Assembly: GCA_021464525.1 (NCBI GenBank)
Contig: JADRCO010000018.1
Location: forward strand, 1 to 64,000
Direction: 5' to 3'
Length of the DNA stretch: 64,000 nucleotides
Source of the DNA: Rhizophagus sp. LPA8_4_AMF
Lineage: Eukaryota; Glomeromycota; Glomeromycetes; Glomerales; Glomeraceae
Every line of letters begins with the position of its first letter. Position 1 is the first letter of the stretch. The translations under genes were made by a program, and so were the position numbers. This document shows positions 50,994-62,286 of this stretch, one piece after another. The notes beneath the pieces were generated by a model. It searched no databases. It was not told where the DNA came from and saw only the letters and a list, made by a program, of their open reading frames with translations.

Positions 50994-53900
50994 ATGAAAC
51001 GCATTATAACTTTTGGTATGTTAAAATGGACAGGCAAGCATGTTCAGCGAAAGGTAAGTACATATTTAATGCTTAAACGTACTGGCAAGTTAATCTAAGA
51101 CGATTTTAAAAAATTTTAGTCGTTTTCCTCATTTAAACGAGCAAAAGTACCTTCAAATGAAGAATGGATTAAATACGCGACGAAGGAATTGAAAGGGAAG
51201 GATCCCGTAAAAGAGTTGACTTGGCATACTGCGGAGGTTAGTCCTTTCTCCATAGTTTTAAAGGGTTAAACGTATTTTTATGTCTCGAAACTTTTTAGGG
51301 TTTAGACGTGAAACCGGTATATACCAAAGCTGATACTGAAAATATTCCAGACGAGATTCCTGGCAAGTTTCCTTTTACAAGAGGTCCCTACGCGTCAATG
51401 TATACCGCAAGACCTTGGACAATTCGACAGGTCGGAAAAAATGTTACATAAATACCATTATTTTTGGTGTTCAACTAATTAATTTGCTTCTTACATAGTA
51501 TGCAGGATTCAGTACTGTGGAAGAATCGAACGCGTTTTATCGTAAAAATTTGGCAGCTGGTCAACAAGGTTTATCTGTTGCTTTCGATTTGGCTACACAT
51601 CGCGGGTATTATATTGTCATGTTTCACAGTTAGTGTATGCCAGTTAGTTTAGCTGATTAAAATATCAGTTGTGATATTTGTGATTAGTTACGATTCTGAT
51701 CACCCTCGAGTGATAGGAGATGTCGGAATGGCTGGCGTAGCAATTGATTCAGTAGAAGATATGAAGGTATAGAAAGAATGCATTTAGAGATATATTGTAT
51801 TATTTAGTTGTATTAGTTGTATGATAATATTTCTTCCGACATATTTATTATATCTAAAAAAATTTGAAATATATAATAGATTCTTTTTAATGGGATACCG
51901 CTTAACAAGATGTCTGTTTCAATGACAATGAACGGAGCTGTGTTGCCAATTCTTTCCATGTACATCGTCACGGGATTAGAACAAGGAGCTCAATTAAAAG
52001 AATTATCTGGAACGATCCAAAACGATATTCTAAAAGAGTTTATGGTCCGTAATACTTTCATCTACCCACCTGAGCCTTCTATGAAGATAATAGGGGACAT
52101 TTTTGCTTTCACTGCGAAGGTTAGTTAAGTGATGTAGGATCTTATTATTGCAGCATCTGATGAATTGAATCATGTAATTTCATTAATGATAGCATATGCC
52201 AAAATATAATTCAATTTCAATATCTGGTTACCACATGCAAGAAGCTGGTGCTGATGCCGTGCTTGAATTGGCTTTTACTGTTGCAGATGGACTAGAATAT
52301 GTGAGAACAGGTATATAGTTTGCAGTTATGATTTACACGAATTGATTATTAATGCATTATATATTTAATTGCTTCATAGGAATCAAATCTGGTATGACAG
52401 TAGATGATTTTGCACCGCGGCTGTCGTTCTTTTGGGGAATCGGAATGAATTTTTACATGGTACAAAGTACTATGAGATGTTTTTCTTCCATCTCGTATGT
52501 TTGTTAATTTAACAAAAATAAGTGAATTAATAGGAAATCGCGAAAATGCGGGCAGCTCGCCGGTTATGGGCTTATATGATCCAAGAAAATTTCCATCCAA
52601 AAAGTCAAAAATCAATGATGTTGCGTACACATTGTCAAACTTCTGGTTGGTCACTTACAGAACAGGTGCATGTTCTATCAGAAATAATCAATTTTGAATA
52701 CTGCTTGCTGTAAAATATGGGCTGATTATAGCGGCAACAATTAATAAAATAGGATCCTTATAACAATATTGTAAGGACGACAATTGAAGCGATGGCCGCT
52801 GTACTAGGAGGAACTCAGTCCTTACATACCAACTCATTCGATGAGGCCATCGGGTTACCAACAGAATTTTCTGCTCGTATTGCACGAAATACACAATTGA
52901 TTCTCCAAGAAGAAGCTTTTATTCCGAAAGTTGCTGACCCATGGGGTGGAAGTTATATGATGGAAAGCCTAACGGATGGAATTTATGAGGCCGCTAGAGA
53001 GATTGTCGAAGAAATTGAAAATATGGGAGGTATGGCATATGCCGTTGCGAGTGGTATGCCCAAATTAAGAATTGAAGAGAGCGCCGCCCGAAGACAAGCT
53101 AGAATCGATTCTGGTCAAGGTTGAACTTCTTTTTTAATTATTCTTGAAGTTTAGTTTTATTAAATTTATTAACTAATCCCCACCACAGAAACTATTGTTG
53201 GTGTAAATAAATACCGTCTTGAGAAAGAAACAGAAATTGATGTCCTTACTATTGATAACACGAAAGTACGACAAGAACAAATTGATCGGATAAATAAAAT
53301 AAAAGCCAATAGAGACGATAAACAGGTTAGTAGAATAATACATAACTTAAATTAAATGTATAATAATACGAATTATTATTAGGTACAAGATGTATTAAAC
53401 GCGTTAGAAGAATGTGCAAGATCTGGACAAGGCAATTTACTTGAATTATCCATAGAGGTACGGAAACTAAGATTTGTTTTAATATACGCGTAATATTTTT
53501 CTAGTATATTTATTTTATTATAAGGCTTCCAAGGCTCGTTGTACCGTTGGTGAGATCTCAAACGCTTTGGAAAAAGTATGGGGACGACATGAGCCGACAA
53601 GCCGTGTAGCTAGTGGTGCGTACAAATCAGCTTATGGATCTGAAGAAGAAGTCGATGAGACAATAAAACTTGTTGAAGTAAGTGTTTGTTCGGTGCTTTA
53701 TCAGGTATCGATGATATTTATTAACTGCTATGATTATCGAAAACAAAGGCGACAAGATCAAAATTAGGTGTAAATCCTAGAATATTGGTTGCTAAATGTG
53801 GTCAAGATGGACATGATCGAGGCGCTAAAGTAATTGCCTCCGCCTTCAGTGATTTTGGTTTTGACGTCGACTTGTCTCCTTTATTCAGTACACCAGAAGA

Positions 53901-54171
53901 AGTTGCACGTCAAGCAATCGACAATGACGTACATGTAATTGGTGTATCTTCACAGGCTGCTGGTCACAAAACACTAATTCCAGCGCTTATCAATGAGCTC
54001 AAAAAGCTTGGTGCAAGCGATAAAATTGTAGTTGTAGGAGGTGTAATACCACATAAAGACTATCAATTCTTGAAAAATGCTGGCGTGAGCGCAATATTTG
54101 GTCCTGGAACAAAAATTCCTGGGGCGGCCAAGGAAGTTGTATTAAAAATACAAGAAACAATTAAAGATTAA
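50994..54171 (+). CDS. MUT: Methylmalonyl-CoA mutase, mitochondrial, B12-dependent
   Basis: Fourteen exons: 50994-51053, 51120-51236, 51299-51430, 51499-51605, 51688-51766, 51880-52119, 52193-52310, 52380-52459, 52534-52665, 52753-53119, 53189-53325, 53383-53457, 53525-53677, 53749-54171; 739 residues against about 750 for the human enzyme. A basic, Ser/Phe-containing start ([20 protein letters not shown]) fits a mitochondrial signal. The substrate barrel shows [39 protein letters not shown] and [22 protein letters not shown] in two pieces. The C-terminal cobalamin domain has the DxHxxG motif (Asp619, His621, Gly624 in GQDGHDRG). It isomerises methylmalonyl-CoA to succinyl-CoA in propionate, odd-chain fatty acid and branched amino acid breakdown. 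It is absent from most Dikarya. No chaperone gene (MeaB/MMAA-like) is in the window. Confidence 0.96.
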
Positions 54172-54437
54172 CTATGTATTTATCAAAATATCATGTTCTA
54201 ATTTATAAAATTTGAAATGCTATTTATTCTATCAAATATTTCTACAAAATGTTTACATAACAGCAAAGACTATATTGTATTCTAAGAAACAAACATGTCT
54301 ATACATTTTAAGAGAATTTAATAAACTATCATATTTGCTAATATTTGTAAACTTTTCTCGTAATTTGCTGCTAAATTTTGAAATTGCAACGTACTATCGA
54401 AATCACATAATATTTATAAATTTTCATCAATTGACTA
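54172..54437. other. Convergent 3' intergenic region
   Basis: AT-rich spacer between the mutase stop (plus) and the membrane-protein stop (minus). Nothing recognised. Confidence 0.5.
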
Positions 54438-54827
54438 TCATAGATCACGATGCACAAATTCCTGAGCTCCCTTTACCAATTTCTCTCCTGCTACTCTTAA
54501 CTCTTCATTGCCCTTTTCCACGTCAATGTTAATGCTAACATACAACCAATATAAAATAATGGCTGTTGCAATATATATTCCAAATCTTATCATTCCAACG
54601 ACTGTTCCGAGTAACCAACGAATAATCATGCTAGCGATGGAAAAAAGAACATAAAGCAACAAGAAAATGACGAAAAGGGTACCATAATCGGAAGTTGTTA
54701 ATGTTTCCAAGTAAGATTTGAAAGCTTCATGAATTTGTGCAGTGTTTTCAGGAAGCATTTCGCTTGATTGTATTAATAGATTTTGAAACATTTCGAGTGT
54801 TTCAACTGACGTACTGATATTAAACAT
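54438..54827 (-). CDS. Small two-helix membrane protein, possibly APQ12-like
   Basis: Single exon, 129 residues. A polar N-terminal third (about 1-45) is followed by two closely spaced membrane helices (about 48-68, TLFVIFLLLYVLFSIASMII; about 74-96, TVVGMIRFGIYIATAIILYWLYV) and an acidic/basic amphipathic tail (about 100-129). The spacing recalls the APQ12 family of nuclear-envelope/ER membrane proteins, but no diagnostic motif lets me be sure. The gene stands on its own and diverges from the oxoglutarate dehydrogenase gene with only 160 bp between start codons, which suggests a shared promoter region. Confidence 0.65.
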   Translation of the reverse strand: MFNISTSVETLEMFQNLLIQSSEMLPENTAQIHEAFKSYLETLTTSDYGTLFVIFLLLYVLFSIASMIIRWLLGTVVGMIRFGIYIATAIILYWLYVSINIDVEKGNEELRVAGEKLVKGAQEFVHRDL

Positions 54828-54987
54828 TTTGATTTTTCCAATTGTAAACTTTTTTGTAAAGGTCTGTTTTGTTTAGTTATGCATTATCAGTGTCGTCACC
54901 TGATTCTCTACCATATATGGTTAGTTTTAAATTTTAGTTAAAATCTGAGTTTTAGAAATATCTAATTTAGTCTCATCTGCGTTCAAA
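54828..54987. promoter_or_regulatory. Divergent promoter region, 160 bp
   Basis: This is the only DNA between the start codons of the small membrane protein (minus) and 2-oxoglutarate dehydrogenase (plus). It contains AT-rich tracts and a ttagtttt-type repeat. No identifiable site. Confidence 0.45.
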
Positions 54988-57900
54988 ATGTTATCTTCGG
55001 CGATTTGGTTTCGTGCATTACGACCTACCCGTTCTCTTTTAAATACAAAAGCGATAAAGCTGCGAGCCACTTCCTCTATAAAATTAGGTTACCCTGTTGT
55101 TCCATCTCTTAGTGCTATTCGTAACAAAGTCACCGCTGTAAACTCTTCATATCCTCAAGCTTCAGTATCTCCCAATGACGTTTTTCTTCAAGGGAATGCT
55201 GCAAGTTATATTGAAGAAATGTATGAAGCTTGGCTGAAAGATCCCTCTTCAGTTCACTTGTCATGGCAGGTATATTTTAAGAATATACAGTCTGGTGTGA
55301 ACCCTAGAGTGGCTTATCAACCTCCACCGACAATCGTTCCTCTAACTGGGATGCCTATACCCTTAGATGTTTCCGGCTCATATGATGTTACTGATCATAT
55401 GAAAGTTCAATTATTAGTAAGAGCATATCAAGTTCGTGGTCATCATATCGCAAAGTTGGATCCTTTAGGGATTTTGAATGCAGATTTAGATGGTAGCATT
55501 CCGAAGGAACTTGATCCAAAACATTATGGCTTTACAGAAAAAGATTTAGATAGAGAATTTTCACTTGGTCCTGGTATATTACCTGCATTTGCTCAGACTG
55601 GTAAAAAAAAGACACTTAGAGAAATAGTGGGTATATGCAGACAAATATACAGTAAGTAAATTTTAAACAGTAACTATTTGGTTATGAATAAATTGATTGA
55701 TTGGGTAACTTTTTATTTGCAAAGGTGGTACAATCGGTATTGAATATATCCATATTCCCGATCGAGCTCAATGCGATTGGATTCGATCTAAAGTAGAAAT
55801 TCCAAAGCCATATGATTACACAATAGAAGAAAAACATATGATTTTAGATCGATTAACATGGTCCGATTCATTTGAACGGTTTGTTGCTACAAAGTATCCA
55901 AATGAAAAGAGATTTGGTTTGGAGGGTTGTGAAAGTTTAATTCCAGGAATGAAAGCTTTGGTATGATAAATTAAGAAAAAAATTATTCCAATGAAAATTC
56001 AGAATTTTTTTTTATTCGTACCCTTCCTTCTTAATTAGATTGATCGATCTGTCGATCTTGGTATAGATTCAATAGTACTTGGAATGCCTCATCGTGGACG
56101 TCTTAATGTCTTAAGCAATGTAGTCCGTAAACCAAATGAGTCAATCTTTTGTGAATTCAGTGGTTCAGTCGAACCATCAGATGAAGGATCTGGTGATGTA
56201 AAATACCATTTGGGTATGAATTATGACCGACCTACTCCTTCTGGTAAGCGTGTACATCTTTCTTTAGCTGCAAATCCATCCCATTTGGAAGCAGTCGATC
56301 CTGTTGTACTTGGCAAAACTCGTGCGCTTCAACACTATTCACATGATGAAAAGGATCGTCATCATTCAATGGCTTTATTAGTACATGGTGATGCTGCTTT
56401 TGCAGCTCAAGGAGTCGTATATGAAACGATAGGTTTCCACGATCTACCAAATTATACAACAGGTGGTACTGTTCATTTAGTTGTCAACAACCAAATTGGT
56501 TTCACTACAGACCCTCGATTTGCTCGTTCAACTCCATACTGCTCAGATGTGGCTAAGGTAGTAAATGCTCCTATCTTTCATGTTAATGGTGATGACGCGG
56601 AAGCAGTAAATTTTGTGTGTCAACTTGCCGCTGAATGGAGACAGACATTTAAAAAGGATGTTGTTATTGATATCGTTTGCTACCGCAAATACGGTCATAA
56701 TGAAGTTGATCAACCTAGTTTTACTCAACCTAGAATGTATCAACAAATAGCTAAACAACCACCAATTCTTGAAAAATATGTACGAAAGTTATTGGAAGAT
56801 GGCACTTTTACTAAGGAAGACATTGAGAAACATAAGAAATGGGTTTGGAATATATTAGAAGAAAACTATCAAAAAAGCAAAGATTATGTACCAACAAGTC
56901 GTGAGTGGTTATCTAGTTCTTGGAATGGTAAGAATAATAGCTACTATCACTTTAATTGAGTTAATTTTTTTATTACACAAATTCATTACTAATTTTTTTT
57001 TTTATTAAAAGGTTTTAAATCACCAAAGGAGCTTGCCGAAGAAATTACACCAGCGTATCCAACTGGTTCATCTTACGAGCTTCTTCAACATGTAGGTGAA
57101 GTTATTAGTTCATATCCAAAAGGGTTTAATGTGCATTCGGGTTTAGTTAGAATTCTTAAGGCTCGTGCTAAGGCTATCAACGAAGGACAAGGCATTGACT
57201 GGCCCACTGCCGAGGGTCTTTCATTTGGTTCATTACTTCTTGAAGGTAAACATGTTCGTTTATCAGGTCAAGATGTTGAGCGTGGAACTTTTTCACAACG
57301 TCATGCAGTACTTCATGATCAAGTAAATGAAACACAATATGTACCATTAAACGATTTAAGACCTGGTCAAGCTAAATTTTCTGTTTGTAATTCTTCTCTT
57401 TCGGAATTTGGAACTCTTGGTTTTGAATATGGATATTCTCTAGTAAACCCTAATTCTCTAATTTTGTGGGAAGCACAATTTGGAGACTTTATCAATAATG
57501 CTCAATGTATAATTGACCAATTCATAGCTTCTGGCGAAAAAAAATGGCTACAGCGTACTGGATTAGTTGTTTTATTACCACATGGTTATGATGGTCAAGG
57601 TCCTGAACATTCTAGTGGACGTTTGGAACGTTTCCTCCAATTATGTGATGATCATCCGTATGTTTACCCACCTCCGGAAAAAATGGCACGCCAACATCAG
57701 GATTGTAATATGCAAATAATAAATGCTACAACTCCTGCAAATTATTTCCATGTTTTGAGAAGACAAATTCATCGTGATTTTAGGAAACCAGTAAGTTTTA
57801 AACTTATTTTTAAAAGGCTATTTACTTTTCAATTTAACGAAATAGTTATTATGGATTTAGCTTATTACATTCACGTCAAAGAGCCTTCTTCGTCATCCAA

Positions 57901-58500
57901 TGGCACGTTCTTCTCTTGCTGAAATGACTGGGGACACAACGTTTTTACGTTATATACCAGATCCACATCCTGAAACATTGGCATCACCTGAAAAAATAAC
58001 ACGGCATATTTTATGTTCTGGACAAGTTTATTATGCCCTACTTAGAGCTCGTGAACAGAATAAAATGAATCATGTTGCCATTTCTAGATTAGAACAATTA
58101 TGCCCTTTTCCATACGATTTGTTATCTCAACATATTGATAAATATCCAAATGCTGAACTTATATGGGCACAGGAGGAACCATTGAATGGAGGTGCATGGA
58201 CTTATGTTGCACCGAGAATTCGAACTCTAATGAACCATTCAAAACGTCATGAAGGTATGTAATTGTACGGACACGTAATTTAGATAAATGAAATTAATTT
58301 TTTATTGATAATAATTATTAATAATTAATTATTATGTAGGTAGAGCTGCTAAACCTGCAACCCGTTTACCTTCAGCATCTCCTGCTACTGGCAACAAGAA
58401 ACAACATATTCAAGAAGAGCATGATTTATTATCTCAAGCATTAATTGGTCAAATAGTTAAACCCAAAGAAATTGTGTCTGGAGTACCAGTCTGGGAATAA
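54988..58500 (+). CDS. OGDH: 2-oxoglutarate dehydrogenase E1 component, mitochondrial
   Basis: Six exons: 54988-55651, 55725-55960, 56039-56927, 57012-57790, 57861-58254, 58340-58500; 1040 residues, near the usual 1,010-1,030. The Arg-rich start ([19 protein letters not shown]) is a mitochondrial presequence. The N-terminal segment [22 protein letters not shown] is family-typical, followed by [14 protein letters not shown]. The thiamine-diphosphate core has [11 protein letters not shown] (315-325), [31 protein letters not shown] and [13 protein letters not shown]. The second half has [16 protein letters not shown] and [21 protein letters not shown]. It decarboxylates 2-oxoglutarate and passes the succinyl group to E2 in the TCA cycle. 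The tail after the family end is about 40 residues. An inverted pseudogene copy lies at 45151-48481. Confidence 0.97.
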
Positions 58501-59334
58501 AAAAAATATTAATGAAATTTATGTACTATTATCTGATTTATTTATTGTAGAGTAATGATTAAATAAAAGAAAGTCAATAAATTATAAAATATATAAAAAT
58601 TATTACCAGGATTTAAAAAGAATACATACATAAAAAAAAATTTTTTACTAAAATAATCCCAAGTTTAAACTTTAAAAACTCACAAAAGAGATTTTTTTTA
58701 AAAAAAATGAAATGAATTGTTAGTAAAATTTATTAAAATAAATATATAAAAAAAAAATTTCTTACTAAAGTTTAAGTTCAAACTTCAAAGAAACTAAAAA
58801 AATTCCAAAGTAAAAAGCATCAAATTTAAAAATTCAGCTAGCTGTCTAAAAAAAAAATAAAATATCCATTTAATAAAAAGTTTATTAAAATAAATCCCTG
58901 ACTAAAATATATGTAAAACAAGTTATAATTGACTTTGCTAATAGAAAAAGAGCAATTTGACCAAATTTAAAAAACTAAAAATCAGTTTTTGCAATTATTT
59001 CATCATGCAATAGTCCAATTCAATTTTTTTTAATTTGTAACTATTAATGAGTTTTATAAAACAAAAAAAAGGTTTATTTAAACTTAATTCTAAAATAATC
59101 ATAAAAAACTAAAAAAGTAAAAAGTAATAATTTTATTACAAATCAATTATAAATTATATATTAAATGTTTAAAGTTAACTTTACTATAAAAATCAATTTT
59201 GGAGTTAACTATTAAGTATTGTTAAATATCACTATAAGTGATTTTTACTATTTAATTCAAGCCAAAAATTATAATTTTAAATAAAATTAAATTCACTTGT
59301 TAAAAAAATTTTTTTTTTTGCTATTCTATCTAAG

Positions 59335-59519
59335 CTATAGATGCTACCCAAATCCAAAATAATTTGGGATTATGGCAGTCCAAATGTACAAATCCAAATT
59401 AATTTATAGATTATACATATAAAATTCTGTAATTTGTACATTTGGAATTTGAAATTATGGTAGCCAAAATGTACAAATTAATTTGGAATTCACCTAAAGT
59501 ATTTTGAGTGGCATCTATA
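59335..59519. mobile_element. Small inverted-repeat element, about 185 bp
   Basis: The left end ctatagatgctacccaaat and the right end read inward (ttatagatgccactcaaaat) form about 19-bp imperfect inverted repeats. Inside, ttatggcagtccaaatgtac on the left pairs with gtacatttggaatttgaaat and a later gccaaaatgtacaaattaat unit, giving extra palindromic structure. It is non-coding. Confidence 0.55.
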
Positions 59520-60194
59520 ATCCAAACTACTGATATATAAAACAGGCCAGCTGGTAGTACTTTCAAGAAAGTGCTTTCAAGAAAGGCCAACTCAAAATTT
59601 AAATGAATCATATACTATCCATTATCTTATAGGAACTCTATATATCAATAATCTTGGAAACTTATCAGTTGCCTTATTATCCATATAGTATAGTAAAGTA
59701 ACTTTTAGGTTTTACCAGTCTACACATTGGACCTCCTATAAGTTATACTATACTCTATTAAAGTATCCTTTATAATAGATACCAATACCTACAATATTTC
59801 ATTACTTTATATTCAGCTCAGCATTATTAAGGACTAACCTTATAGGAACTATTTGAAATACATCAAACATTCTAAAGCTTTACTCTTCACTTCTAACTTC
59901 ACACTCACACTTAACTATATAGTACTTGCTAAAGGTAGTGTGATATTAAGTATCGTAACAGTTACGCATTAGTGATATACTATTGATTTCAACCTCTTGA
60001 CTGTCTAGAAAAGCCTACTAGAAAGTATATATTGACCTACTGCGTTGTATCTGAAATTACCCATTAAGATTCTTCAAACTGATGACCACTTACATATAAC
60101 ATTGATATAGTAAACAACCTTAAGTACTTGGTATAATAATCTAATAATTATTAATCTTTAAAATATATAATTTATATTCACACAGTAATATTCT

Positions 60195-60292
60195 TTTAAT
60201 TTCCAGTGACAACTAGAATTAAACCTCACTATAATCAGACTTCATAAGGAATTTAGAGACCTACCACTGAGCTAAATCAGCTATAACCTGTT
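60195..60292 (-). repeat. tRNA-like segment with Pol III A and B boxes, probable SINE head
   Basis: On the minus strand, tagctcagtggtag (60274-60261) matches the internal A box of tRNA genes, and ggtttaattct (60225-60215) matches nine of eleven B-box positions. Their spacing (about 50 nt) suits a Pol III promoter. Acceptor and D stems do not pair properly, so it is not a functional tRNA gene. A SINE head or tRNA relic is more likely. The body and end of the element were not defined. Confidence 0.4.
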
Positions 60293-61170
60293 AAAAAAAT
60301 TTTAATTCAAATAAATTTAAATAATAAATAATTAAAATAAATGTACGGTAATTAAATATCAACTACACAAATTTTGAAAATATTATTAAAAAAATTTTTT
60401 TAAATCAAAAAAAAATGTTTTTACTTATAAAATACATTTTTCCTCAAAAACTATCTGAAAAATAAATGGTCTTTTTGACCTAAAAGAAACTTGTTTTACT
60501 TATAAATTTACATATGATAGTATAATTTATATTATAAACAAATCAATATTTCAGTCAAAAAATTTTAAAATCAAAAAAAATTTTAGGTGTAATAATAATC
60601 ATTATATGACAATTTTTTGACATTTTCTTAAATAAAACATTTTATTTTTTTTAACTTAAATTTTAATAAGTTAATAAATTATAGGTAAATCTTTTTTAAC
60701 AAAATTCATCATATTATATATAATTTGTATTATTTTTATATCTTTTACTTTTCATTATAATAGAAAATTATAATAATTATTACAGAATTCTAAACATTTC
60801 TTATACAATTTATATTTAAATTTATATAGAGTTTATATGTAAATTCTAGCTAGAATTACATATTACAAAAGTATTTTTCAAATTACATATTCTACATATC
60901 TCTATATTTAAACTATTCAGTAATTGGATTTTTATAATCTTAGACTTATTGGATTTGTTTTAGTGAGAAAAATCCAATAATAATAAGATCACATTTCTAG
61001 CATAAATATTAACTGAGTTATAACAAAAAATATATTTTACTATATATTATTTGTGAGTTATATAAGAAATATTTAGAGTCTTATTATTACTTATTAATAT
61101 TAACTAAAAAAATTATGTAAATGCAAATTTTTATTGATGATATTATTCATTTTTATTAATAAAATACAAT

Positions 61171-61354
61171 TACAGTAACATCTTTATAAATGTATACACT
61201 ATATAAATTCTTTTTAAGTGCATGATAAGTCTGGTTCTAACTTATAAGAACTTTTAATATTTTACTCTCTATAAATGTACACCCTCTTTAAGTACACATT
61301 TTACTATTTATTTACTAAGATTCTAAAAAAATGCACTTAAAAAGATATTACTAT
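61171..61354. mobile_element. MITE of the same family as 4740-4864, both ends present
   Basis: The left end tacagtaacatctttataaa and the right end read inward (tatagtaatatctttttaag) are inverted repeats. The interior is about 75 percent similar to the copy at 4740. Ends starting TACAGTAACATC resemble pogo/Tc1-mariner termini. It is non-coding and lies just upstream of a Tc1-like transposase relic, which need not be related. Confidence 0.6.
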
Positions 61355-61388
61355 AATAATAATTATAATATATATATATTAATGGACT

Positions 61389-62286
61389 GTAAGTGATTGG
61401 AGCAGAGTTGTATGGTTTGACAAGTCTAAATTTCAGATTTTTAGGTCAGATGGTTTTGCTTATTGTTGGAAAAAACCCAATGAACTTCTTAAAAATTGAC
61501 ATGTAAAGCTTACAGTTAAGTTTGATAATAGGAGTGTTTTTGTGTGGGATGCTTTACTTGTTTTAGGGTGAGATACTTGTGCAAAATCGATGGAAAATCT
61601 TGATGCTGAATTGTATCGAAGAATCCTTGATGAAGACTTCTTAGATACATTAAAATACTATAATTTAGACCGTAAAAATATTATATTTCAACAGAATAAT
61701 GATCCCAAACACACTGCAAAACGTACTTTAGAGTGGTTTGGAGACAATAATATTCAATTACTTAATTGGCCACCTTAATCTCTAGATCTAAATCTGATTG
61801 AACACTTTTGGAATAATGTAGACCGCTGTCTTAGACAATTGGATGTGGAAATTAGAAGTAAGAATGCGTTATGAAAACATGTTTCAAAGATGTGGAATAA
61901 AACTTCACTTGAAACATATACAAAGTTAATAAATACGATACCAGAGAAAGTTAATGATGTTTTAAAAGCTGGAAGAGGGTATACAAGGTGGTAGTTTTAT
62001 TTTTAAAGACAGTTTTATAATAAGTTTTATTACAAATTATTTGTTAATAAAAAAATAAAATAAAATTTATTTCTGTCAAAAGAAACGTACCAGTATTTTG
62101 TTACAAATCATTATGTAATTTAAAATTTTATCCAATTAAAATTGTTTAAAATTAATATATTTATTACATCATATGATAAACTAGATATATATATTTACTT
62201 CATTTCGATTGGATTTGATTTAACAGATTTGCACATAATCTATTATTGACAATTATAGTGGTGTGTTTCTTTTGATGGTCACTGTA
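61389..62286 (+). mobile_element. Tc1-like DNA transposon relic, 3' half, broken transposase
   Basis: The frame 61389-61994 reads as the C-terminal DDE part of a Tc1 transposase: WSRVVWFDKSKF, the NNDPKHTAK segment, LNWPP then SLDLNLIEHFWN, and a GRGYTRW end. The DNA-binding half is absent. Four in-frame stops occur (three TGA at positions where the family has Trp, one TAA where it has Gln). The second catalytic Asp reads Asn (QQNNDP for QQDNDP). The sequence ending at about 62286, read inward tacagtgaccatcaaaagaa, is a typical Tc1 terminal inverted repeat and sets the right end. No left end is found. It is inactive and clearly old. Confidence 0.8.

Larger units (their letters stand above)
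58501..61170. other. Intergenic, repeat-rich
   Basis: AT-rich DNA with repeated aaaaatttttta words at 58600-59320. A small inverted-repeat element lies at 59335-59519. A less AT-rich stretch at 59540-60290 contains a tRNA-like segment near its right end. Bases 60290-61170 are AT-rich with no gene. Confidence 0.5.

Noticed and set aside
60195-60292. Functional tRNA gene
   Set aside because: The A and B boxes are good, but the acceptor and D stems do not pair and no clear anticodon stem forms.
61590-61778. Stand-alone 62-residue gene
   Set aside because: It is an internal piece of the broken Tc1 transposase between two in-frame stops.
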